From Caryophanales bacterium UBA2450 (GTDB lineage: Bacteria; Bacillota_I; Bacilli_A; RFN20; CAG-826): a DNA stretch of 11,725 nucleotides. Of the stretch, positions 6,280 to 11,725 are shown piece by piece. The position numbers and the translations under genes were made by a program. Where the stretch lies: NCBI GenBank assembly GCA_002342545.1, contig DDQE01000011.1, positions 1 to 11,725 of the forward strand, in the 5' to 3' direction. Positions within the stretch are counted from its first letter, which is position 1; every line of letters begins with the position of its first letter. Under the pieces are notes generated by a model. The model saw nothing but the letters and a program-made list of their open reading frames with translations. It did not search any database and was not told the origin of the DNA.

Positions 6280-6627
6280 GTGCTTTTAAAACCATGTCGA
6301 TATCCTGGATGTCCTAATCTTAGTGATCAAGCGTATTGCGAAGAGCATCGCGGTAAAGTTGCTAGTGATTATAACAACTACGTGAGGCCTAAAGATTACA
6401 AACTTAGATATGGTCCCCAGTGGAGAAAGATCAGAAACCGTTATGCTAGCAAGCATCCGTTGTGCGAACAATGATTAAAAGAAGGAAGATACACACCCAT
6501 GCAAGAGGTTCATCATATTCTTCCCATCAATCGTGGTGGTTCTAACGATGAAAGCAATCTCATGAGCGTTTGTCATAGCTGTCATGAGAAGCTTCATGTC
6601 CTTCTTGGCGATAGAAAATCTAAATAG
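6280..6627 (+). pseudogene. HNH endonuclease gene interrupted by an in-frame TGA
   Basis: Read through one TGA (6472-6474), this frame gives a typical phage HNH endonuclease of about 115 residues. It starts VLLKPCRYPGCPN, then YCEEH, RYGPQWRKIRNRYASKHPLCEQ, the TGA, then LKEGR, and the HNH core EVHHILP, GGSNDESNLMSVC, HSCHEKLH. Related proteins normally read CEQC, so the TGA replaces the second zinc-binding cysteine and is one base from TGT or TGC. Without read-through the product ends before the whole catalytic core. GTG 6280 matches the usual family start (M-L-L-K-P), but no ribosome binding site lies upstream. The ATG at 6256 is an unlikely alternative that overlaps the - strand ORF. These enzymes usually sit next to terminase and cos in tailed phages, where they help packaging. 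Here both neighbours are gone. Confidence 0.8.
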
Positions 6628-6700
6628 GGCAGGGGGGATAAGAATCTTCCAAACCATTATTTCGATCATCGGCCCAGGGTTTCACGCAAAAAAAGTCAAA
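6626..6700. other. G-rich non-coding stretch resembling a phage cos region
   Basis: Immediately after the HNH stop comes GGGCAGGGGGGATAAGAAT, and about 40 bases later a CCCAGGGTTTCACGCAAAAAAA segment. Tailed phages with an HNH gene often have a similarly G-rich, non-coding block between HNH and the small terminase gene, associated with the cohesive-end site. The match rests on position and base composition by eye only. No terminase follows. Confidence 0.35.
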
Positions 6701-6718
6701 AGCAAAGTGTATCTTTGC
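6686..6718 (-). terminator. Terminator of the tetR gene
   Basis: On the - strand GCAAAG and CTTTGC (6702-6718, 5-base loop) form a 6-bp hairpin followed by TTTTGACTTTTTTT. It lies about 55 bases past the tetR stop codon. A longer pairing, ACGCAAA (6684-6690) with TTTGCGT (6714-6720), is also possible. Confidence 0.55.
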
Positions 6719-6771
6719 GTATGGAAAATACACGATGAAATGCTATTTTTATTTTGTTTTCTTTTTTTCTA

Positions 6772-7365
6772 TTAGTGGATAACTGGTTTGGTTAGTCTAA
6801 TAATATTCTTAACGATTTCTTCTTCTTTTACGTCCATCCCATCTCTAAAGCCAAAATAAATCAAAGAAGTAACCGCACCAGAATAAAATAACGAAGAAAT
6901 ATTATTTTCTAATTTGCTATTAACCATTTCTTCTCTTTCGTTAAATGCTTCTCTAATCGTTGATTGAATAAATAAAGTCATCGCCCAATAAATAGATTTT
7001 GATTCATCGTTTTGCACCATTTTTTGTATTGGCAAAGAGCAACAATAGAAGAAGTGGACAATGACTTTGACTAATCCTCTAAATAATCTATGTCTTATTC
7101 CGTGCTTATATGAATCTAATATTGGTTTTACTTTTTCCATTAATTCTTCACGATATCTTTCAAAGACCATATTCAATAGTTCAACTTTGTCATTGAAATT
7201 ATTATAGAAAGTATTTTTAGAGATTAAGGCAGCATCAGTAATATCTTTGATTGCTATTTCATCGAAGTTTTTTTCTTGTAAAAGTTCTTCGAGAGCGTTT
7301 GCTAAATCTCTTTTAGTCCTAATAGTTCTTACATCTTCTTTAAGAATTTTCTCTTCTTCACTCAT
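6772..7365 (-). CDS. TetR/AcrR-family transcriptional regulator
   Basis: The protein is a 197-residue dimeric repressor with an N-terminal helix-turn-helix and a ligand-binding C-terminal part. The DNA-binding region (about 15-60) shows RTKRDLANALEELLQEK, FDEIAIKDITDAALIS and KNTFYNNFNDKVELL. The last piece matches the TetR recognition-helix pattern x-x-T-F-Y-x-x-F-x-x-K. The C-terminal domain has the usual helical pattern but no recognisable ligand signature. I place the start at ATG 7363-7365 because TGAGGA (7374-7379) lies 8 bases before it. A TTG at 7380 would put that ribosome binding site inside the gene. It is transcribed away from the ABC operon and shares its control region, so it most likely represses both itself and the exporter. 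The inducing compound is unknown. Confidence 0.92.
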   Translation of the reverse strand: MSEEEKILKEDVRTIRTKRDLANALEELLQEKNFDEIAIKDITDAALISKNTFYNNFNDKVELLNMVFERYREELMEKVKPILDSYKHGIRHRLFRGLVKVIVHFFYCCSLPIQKMVQNDESKSIYWAMTLFIQSTIREAFNEREEMVNSKLENNISSLFYSGAVTSLIYFGFRDGMDVKEEEIVKNIIRLTKPVIH

Positions 7366-7397
7366 AAATTTTGTCCTCAAAAAATTTTTCTAAATTA

Positions 7398-7426
7398 TTT
7401 ATAACTTATTCTTGCAAATTGTGCAA
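7398..7426 (-). promoter_or_regulatory. Promoter of tetR
   Basis: On the - strand TTGCAC (7426-7421) and TATAAA (7403-7398) are 17 bases apart, with a start near 7391 and the ribosome binding site at 7374-7379 correctly downstream. Its -35 box lies inside the palindrome 7410-7428. Confidence 0.65.
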
Positions 7427-7428
7427 GA
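7410..7428. promoter_or_regulatory. Palindrome covering both divergent -35 boxes (candidate operator)
   Basis: TCTTGCA (7410-7416) and TGCAAGA (7422-7428) are perfect inverted 7-mers around a 5-base spacer. Each arm holds most of the -35 box of one promoter: TTGCAA for the ABC operon, TTGCAC for tetR. A dimer bound here would shut off both. The symmetry might partly follow from two similar -35 boxes facing each other. Confidence 0.5.
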
Positions 7429-7440
7429 GTTTAATAATAT
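7412..7440 (+). promoter_or_regulatory. Promoter of the ABC exporter operon
   Basis: TTGCAA (7412-7417) and TAATAT (7435-7440) are separated by 17 bases. The predicted start near 7447 leaves a leader of about 45 bases with a second operator-like palindrome (7458-7471) and AAAGGAG (7480-7486). Confidence 0.55.
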
Positions 7441-7457
7441 TATTCGTGTTAAGAAAA

Positions 7458-7471
7458 TGGACACGAGTCCA
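7458..7471. promoter_or_regulatory. Candidate TetR operator TGGAC-N4-GTCCA
   Basis: TGGACACGAGTCCA is a 14-base palindrome with only one mismatched pair in the centre. It lies between the predicted start of the ABC operon and its ribosome binding site, where a bound repressor blocks elongation. Size and symmetry fit a TetR-type site. Arm ACACG also matches CGTGT at 7445-7449. Confidence 0.6.
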
Positions 7472-7493
7472 AAAAGTAGAAAGGAGCAAAAAA

Positions 7494-8414
7494 ATGGAAA
7501 AAGTAATCGAAGTTAAAAATTTAACAAAAGATTATGGCCAAGGCCGTGGGGTCTTCGATGTTTCTTTTTATGTGAATAAAGGAGAAGTGTTCGGTTTTTT
7601 AGGCCCTAATGGAGCGGGGAAAAGCACAACAATTAGACATTTAATGGGTTTTAGTGTTCCTGATTCAGGAGAAACTTATATAAATGGTCATTCTTCCTTA
7701 TATAAAAGAAATATAACTATGCGTAATGTGTCTTATATTCCTGGGGAAGTGGCCTTGCCTTTAAATCTTACCGGTCAAGAAGTCATTGATGAACAAAAAG
7801 AATTAAAAGGAGTGGTGGATGACACTTTATTGAATTGGTTAATTGATATCTTTGAAGTAGATTTATCACTTTTATGTAAAGAAATGTCTTTAGGGATGAA
7901 AAGAAAATTAGCGATTGTTTCCGCTTTTATGTCTGACCCAGACATTATTATTATGGATGAACCTTCTAGTGGATTAGATCCTGAGATGCAAGAAGTATTT
8001 GTCGAGCTAATTAAATTAGAAAAAAGAAGAGGAAAAACCATTCTTCTTTCTTCTCATATATTTGAAGAAGTAGATGCGGTATGCGAAAGAATTGCCGTGA
8101 TTAAAGATGGAGTAATCGTCTCTTTACTTGATGCTAATGATTTAAAACATAAATCAATTAAGGAATATCACATCAGTTATAAAAATATCGAAGATAAAAA
8201 TAACGCGATTATCATTTTAAAAAAGAATGATTTTCATGTTGAACAGCCTTTTGAAAATGAAAATATAGTTATCGTTAAATGCGATGAGACAAGAACGAAT
8301 GAATTCTTAAAAGTTTTGCCTCCTTCATTTATTGATTTTTTAGAGAAAAAAGAAACTTTAGAAGACTATTTCATGTCTTTTTATAAAGAAGATAAGACAT
8401 ATGTGGGGTTATAA
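7494..8414 (+). CDS. ABC transporter ATP-binding protein (ATPase 1)
   Basis: This is a 306-residue nucleotide-binding subunit of an ABC-2 type exporter. It has Walker A GPNGAGKS (37-44), a signature motif SLGMKRK (132-138), Walker B IIIMDE (151-156), the D-loop SGLDP and the H-switch H188 in LLSSH. The Q-loop position reads YIPGE, with Gly in place of the common Gln. The C-terminal 90 or so residues after the ATPase core form the extra domain usual in BcrA-like subunits. The ATG at 7494 follows AAAGGAG by 7 bases. Upstream in-frame codons back to 7371 lie in the promoter region and are not coding. It begins an operon with a second ATPase two bases downstream and one permease. The pairing with a divergent TetR suggests an inducible drug or lipid/peptide exporter, with substrate unknown. 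Confidence 0.93.
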   Translation: MEKVIEVKNLTKDYGQGRGVFDVSFYVNKGEVFGFLGPNGAGKSTTIRHLMGFSVPDSGETYINGHSSLYKRNITMRNVSYIPGEVALPLNLTGQEVIDEQKELKGVVDDTLLNWLIDIFEVDLSLLCKEMSLGMKRKLAIVSAFMSDPDIIIMDEPSSGLDPEMQEVFVELIKLEKRRGKTILLSSHIFEEVDAVCERIAVIKDGVIVSLLDANDLKHKSIKEYHISYKNIEDKNNAIIILKKNDFHVEQPFENENIVIVKCDETRTNEFLKVLPPSFIDFLEKKETLEDYFMSFYKEDKTYVGL

Positions 8415-8416
8415 AT

Positions 8417-9343
8417 ATGAACGAGAAAATAATGATAGAAATTAATAACGTCACAAAAGATTATAAAAAAGGAAGAGGCAATTTTAACATCGATTTAAAA
8501 GTCTACGAAGGAGAAGCTCTTGGTATAGTCGGGGAAAATGGAGCGGGTAAAACGACACTTTTAAGACAATTAATGGGATATGTTAAATCTGATAAAGGAA
8601 ATATTTCTATATTAGGATTAGATGCTTATAAAGATTCCGCAAAAACAAAAAAATATATTGGCTATATCCCAGGAGAAATCAATTTCCCTGATGTAAAAAC
8701 TGGAATAATTTTTCTTCATAATTATGGGGATTCTCTCGGCATGAAAAAAGAAGATTATGCTTACGCAGAAGAAATTATTTCTAGAATGCAGTTAGATGTT
8801 AGAGCTTATCCTAAACGCATGTCTAAAGGGATGAAACAAAAAACCGCAATAGTCGCGGCATTAATGTTAAAAGCGGACATCCTTATAATGGATGAACCGA
8901 CAATTGGATTAGATCCGTTAATGAGAGAAGAATTTCTTAAATTAGTATTAGAGCAAAAAGAAAGAGGCGCGACCATTATTTATACTTCTAATACAGTTAA
9001 CGAACTTGAAAGAACATGTGATAGAGTGGTCCTCTTAACAAAAGGAAAAATCGCTTCTTCGGTAAAAGTCGATGATGTGATTAATCGCCCATATCGCGAT
9101 TATAAAATCGAATTTAATAATAACGGAGATTATAAATTATTTTTAAGAAACAAAATGCAAATCATTCGTATGCAAGATAAATATAATCAAGTAAGTATCA
9201 GAATTAAGAAAAATGATGTCCCGATATTAATGAAAACTTTAACAAGATATGATGTGAAATTTATTAGTGAAATTAAATACGATTTAAATTCTTATTTTGA
9301 AGAAGTAAGGAAAGGAAGTGAAGAAAATGAAAGAAATGACTAA
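8417..9343 (+). CDS. ABC transporter ATP-binding protein (ATPase 2) with Asn at the H-switch
   Basis: The second nucleotide-binding subunit has 308 residues and is clearly a paralogue of ATPase 1, with the same layout and shared YIPGE. Walker A is GENGAGKT (39-46), the signature is MSKGMKQK (135-142) and Walker B is ILIMDE (155-160), followed by PTIGLDP. At the H-switch, where family members have Ser-Ser-His, it reads TSN, so the catalytic histidine is replaced by N192. This is known in other ABC pairs as a degenerate site beside a working one. It starts 2 bases after ATPase 1 with only a weak ribosome binding site (GGGG before TAA), so it is probably coupled. An in-frame ATG at 8432 is a possible alternative. 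It overlaps the permease by 17 bases. A heterodimer of ATPases 1 and 2 driving the permease is my inference. Confidence 0.92.
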   Translation: MNEKIMIEINNVTKDYKKGRGNFNIDLKVYEGEALGIVGENGAGKTTLLRQLMGYVKSDKGNISILGLDAYKDSAKTKKYIGYIPGEINFPDVKTGIIFLHNYGDSLGMKKEDYAYAEEIISRMQLDVRAYPKRMSKGMKQKTAIVAALMLKADILIMDEPTIGLDPLMREEFLKLVLEQKERGATIIYTSNTVNELERTCDRVVLLTKGKIASSVKVDDVINRPYRDYKIEFNNNGDYKLFLRNKMQIIRMQDKYNQVSIRIKKNDVPILMKTLTRYDVKFISEIKYDLNSYFEEVRKGSEENERND

Positions 9344-11630
9344 CGGATTAACTTTACCGAAAAATTTTGATGAAACAAAAGTGACTGAAACAAAAAGAAA
9401 TAGACTATTTTCGAGAGCTCTTTTTAAAGAATCTTTTGAATCTAGTAAAAGAGGACTTTTTATTGTAAGCGCGGGTAATTCAATTATCATTATGATAATT
9501 ATTTTGATTTTATCCACTCTTCATGTGAATGCGACTAGTAGCGCTTTAAAAGATTTATTTTCTAACGCAGATATGGAAACGACGATTAAAGAAAGTGCAA
9601 TATCTTTATATAGTGGTTTTTCTAATTTAGATAATGCATATCATTCTTATTATGATGGTAGTAATGCTTTAGAAACCACTTTAAAAAAAGCGATAGATGA
9701 AGTGGAAGATACGACCTTAACTTCTTCTATTTCTACAGTGCAGACTTTATATGATTTAACTTATCGCTTTTCTTCTGGGACAGAAATTGAAAAAACGTAT
9801 AAAGCTAAAAATGTGGCGATGGTTACTGTTCGAAATAATATCGATAGTGATGATTCGATGAATGAAGAAGAAAAAGAATTCGCGATTAATGTTATTTCTA
9901 ATTATTTTGATATATACGCAGAAGATAAAAGTCAAAGCGTTGAAAATATTTTATTAGTTGCTATTCCTAATACTTTAGTAAGCATGATTGATGACGAATA
10001 TCAATTATCAAAAGATAATTTAAACGCTCTTTCTTCTTATATTTATAATGCATTTAACGAAGTATATGAAGAAGATAAAAATAGCGATAATGTTTCGATT
10101 GAATATACTTTTAAATTATTACCCTTATTAGCGGATTCTAATAGTGAAGCACTTATTAATCAAATCACTAATTCTTTAATGGAAGCATATCTCTTAGATA
10201 GTGAAGCTTATATTAATGATGAAAATATTAAAAAAACAATAATCATTAATAAAGCTGCTTCTTATATTGTTGATGTCGTTAGTGAGACAGCATTTTATAA
10301 ACATTTACCTAATTTTATTGTTGATTATCAAACATCTGTTTTAGGTTATCCAATCACTTATGTTTGGACTGGTGAATATGATGAAAATGGTAACGAATAT
10401 TATGATGAAAAAGAAATATATTATTATCGACCAGAATTATTTATAAAAGTTCAAGGAGATATGGGTACTGTTTCTACTATTTTAGAAAAGAAACATAAAG
10501 AAATATTAACTGGAGAATGTTATAGCGAAGAAGAAATCGAACAAGCTAAATTAGATTCTATTAGCGATATCGAAACTTTTAAAGAAAAATTAGATAGTTT
10601 TGCTTTAACTATCTCTGATACCCCAAAAGAAGATGAAGAGATTAGCGATTTTGCTTCTAATATCGTTATTGAAGAAATACAAAATGAAGTCATTAATCGT
10701 TTTAATGAGAAAAATAACACAAATATTACTGATATTAGCCAAATAACTGCAGAAAATTATTCGATGTCTGGGGAGACAATAATGAATGTTGCTAGAGGAT
10801 ATGTCGCTAGTGGAATTGCTTGTTATAAAGCATTATATAAAGATTATTTAGAATCAGGTTTATCACAAAGCGATGCCTTAGAAGCCGCTTCAATTAATGG
10901 TAGTAAAGGAGTAATTGATCAACTCCCTGGTAAAGTCGGGGAAAATTTATCTGAAATGGGTGATATGAACATATACGGCATTGTTGTCGGTTATATCGCT
11001 TTTGGACTCGCTGTTTTATTAATCCCAATGGTTTATACGATTTTATCCGCTAAATCGCTAGTGAGTGAAAAAGTAGAAACAGGTTCTCTTTCTTTTACCT
11101 TATCGACCCCAACTACAAGAAGATCATTTATTTTTACCGAAGCAGTATTTCTAATTTTTGAAGAAATCTTTATGGCGGTTACCATTTTAATTACTTCGAT
11201 ATTATCATTTCTCATTGGAATATTGATGGGGAGCGAAGATTTATTAATTTCTTTACCAATTCACGATATCTTATTATATGTTTTAGGTAATTTCGCTGTT
11301 ACATTAGCAATATCTGGCATTTGTTTCTTATCTTCTTGCATATTTAACAAAACTAATAAAGCGATCGGTATTGGAGGAGGGATTAATATCGCTTTCTTTA
11401 TCTTTTCTATCTTGGGTTTATTTGGCACAAATGCAATTCCAGGAACTGTAAGAATTTCATTAATGGGGATATTTAATTACGAGACTATCTTTACTCTTTT
11501 CGACCCCCTCGCCGTTATGGATAATAATTTAGGGGTATTCTTCTTTAAGCTAATGTTCTTATTTATTATTACAATTATCACTTACTATGTTGGTTCTAAA
11601 ATCTTTGAAAAGAAAGATTTGCCTCTCTAA
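9327..11630 (+). CDS. ABC-2 type permease with a very large extracytoplasmic domain
   Basis: This is the membrane subunit of the exporter, 767 residues. One membrane segment near the N-terminus (about 44-67) is followed by roughly 480 hydrophilic, mostly acidic and helix-rich residues (68-546) that should lie outside. About five membrane segments then follow between 548 and 757. SLVSEKVETGSLSFTLSTP, shortly after the second segment, is the motif of ABC-2 permeases that touches the ATPases. Usual half-permeases of this class have about 250-400 residues, so the inserted domain roughly doubles it. I recognise no fold or repeat in it. I chose ATG 9327, 8 bases after GGAAG. A GTG at 9318 is in frame but inside that site. 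Translation overlaps ATPase 2 by 17 bases, so the three genes are coupled. Confidence 0.88.
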   Translation: MKEMTNGLTLPKNFDETKVTETKRNRLFSRALFKESFESSKRGLFIVSAGNSIIIMIIILILSTLHVNATSSALKDLFSNADMETTIKESAISLYSGFSNLDNAYHSYYDGSNALETTLKKAIDEVEDTTLTSSISTVQTLYDLTYRFSSGTEIEKTYKAKNVAMVTVRNNIDSDDSMNEEEKEFAINVISNYFDIYAEDKSQSVENILLVAIPNTLVSMIDDEYQLSKDNLNALSSYIYNAFNEVYEEDKNSDNVSIEYTFKLLPLLADSNSEALINQITNSLMEAYLLDSEAYINDENIKKTIIINKAASYIVDVVSETAFYKHLPNFIVDYQTSVLGYPITYVWTGEYDENGNEYYDEKEIYYYRPELFIKVQGDMGTVSTILEKKHKEILTGECYSEEEIEQAKLDSISDIETFKEKLDSFALTISDTPKEDEEISDFASNIVIEEIQNEVINRFNEKNNTNITDISQITAENYSMSGETIMNVARGYVASGIACYKALYKDYLESGLSQSDALEAASINGSKGVIDQLPGKVGENLSEMGDMNIYGIVVGYIAFGLAVLLIPMVYTILSAKSLVSEKVETGSLSFTLSTPTTRRSFIFTEAVFLIFEEIFMAVTILITSILSFLIGILMGSEDLLISLPIHDILLYVLGNFAVTLAISGICFLSSCIFNKTNKAIGIGGGINIAFFIFSILGLFGTNAIPGTVRISLMGIFNYETIFTLFDPLAVMDNNLGVFFFKLMFLFIITIITYYVGSKIFEKKDLPL

Positions 11631-11725
11631 TATAGCGGTCAAAAGAACGGCTTTGCCTAGAAACTGCAAGAGAATCGATTACCATGCTCGGAAACCATTT
11701 AAACAAATGCTACAAGCGGTCGGAA
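11631..11725. other. Downstream sequence, no gene identified
   Basis: No terminator for the ABC operon is visible before the window ends. AGCGGTC occurs twice, near 11634-11640 and 11715-11721. An ATG at 11684 opens a frame to the window edge (MLGNHLNKCYK...), but its ribosome binding site is weak. Another frame from about 11623 is open too. Neither is convincing in so short a stretch. Base composition is less AT-rich than the permease gene. Confidence 0.3.

Larger units (their letters stand above)
4200..6770. mobile_element. Remnant of a prophage or integrative element
   Basis: A large serine recombinase, a small overlapping ORF, a broken HNH endonuclease gene and a G-rich cos-like stretch lie together between a tRNA gene and an ordinary TetR/ABC locus. 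Codon use by eye is different from the flanks, with less AT-rich third positions. The integrase and packaging-end markers are almost adjacent, so nearly all structural, replication and lysis genes are missing. I infer internal deletion of a larger element. The limits are approximate. Confidence 0.55.

Noticed and set aside
6472..6474. Use of genetic code 4 (TGA as Trp), suggested by the mollicute-like setting.
   Set aside because: All intact genes use TGG for Trp and no intact gene contains TGA. Trp here would still lose the zinc ligand.
6286..6775. Short open frames on both strands over and after the HNH gene.
   Set aside because: Those at 6286-6471 and 6475-6669 are antisense to the HNH sequence. 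The one at 6584-6775 is a shifted frame over the HNH tail and G-rich stretch that ends in Phe-rich junk. None has a ribosome binding site.
7775..8041. An 88-codon frame on the - strand within ATPase 1.
   Set aside because: It is antisense to conserved Walker B and signature codons. It is a shadow.
9284..9517. A 77-codon - strand frame across the ATPase 2/permease junction.
   Set aside because: It overlaps two real genes and the hydrophobic permease segment read backwards; no ribosome binding site.
10520..11215. Two - strand frames inside the permease gene.
   Set aside because: They oppose the coding strand, have no start signals and read as low-complexity translations of AT-rich codons.
11631..11725. 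Start of an RNase P or SRP RNA gene, from the sudden change in composition.
   Set aside because: The conserved blocks of these RNAs, such as the RNase P GAGGAAAGTCC segment, are absent.
1..11725. CRISPR array or insertion sequence.
   Set aside because: No regularly spaced repeats and no transposase or paired terminal repeats were seen.

Overview
The window is AT-rich Bacillota/Mycoplasmatota-type DNA, most like an uncultured gut Bacilli/Mollicutes lineage of the RF39 kind (an inference from gene content, not a database match). Supporting signs are the low GC, the AGGAGG-type ribosome binding sites, ribosomal protein S21 next to housekeeping genes, a lysine/alanine-tailed L32, and TAA as the stop of every intact gene. 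Tryptophan is read as TGG in several genes, and no intact gene contains an in-frame TGA, so the standard bacterial code fits.

Region 1 (1-4199) is housekeeping DNA, all on the + strand. It holds the 3' end of an unidentified gene (faint resemblance to the end of a GHKL/RsbW-type ATPase) and a terminator. A tight three-gene cluster follows: a zinc-ribbon membrane protein, rsmE (16S rRNA m3U1498 methyltransferase) and mtaB (tRNA ms2t6A37 methylthiotransferase). Then come rpmF (L32), deoC and rpsU (S21), mostly with their own promoters and terminators, and an initiator tRNA-Met gene. The theme is translation and RNA modification. The tRNA is odd: it has C33 instead of U33, an extra base in the T stem, and a partial inverted copy of itself just upstream.

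Region 2 (about 4200-6770) looks like a collapsed prophage or integrative element inserted between the tRNA and the next chromosomal genes. It has a large serine recombinase on the - strand, a small co-oriented ORF overlapping its start, and an HNH endonuclease gene on the + strand. The HNH gene is interrupted by a TGA exactly where a zinc-ligand cysteine is expected. A G-rich stretch after it recalls the non-coding cos-type DNA that often follows HNH genes in tailed phages. Codon use and GC look different from the flanks by eye.

Region 3 (about 6772-11630) is a TetR-type regulator divergent from a three-gene ABC exporter operon: ATPase 1, ATPase 2 and a permease. The two promoters face away from each other, and both -35 boxes lie inside one palindrome (7410-7428). 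A second TetR-like operator (7458-7471) lies just after the predicted transcription start. ATPase 2 has Asn where the H-switch His should be, so the pair may be an asymmetric ATPase. The permease has six predicted membrane segments and a roughly 480-residue extracytoplasmic domain between the first and second. The last 95 bases contain no recognisable gene.
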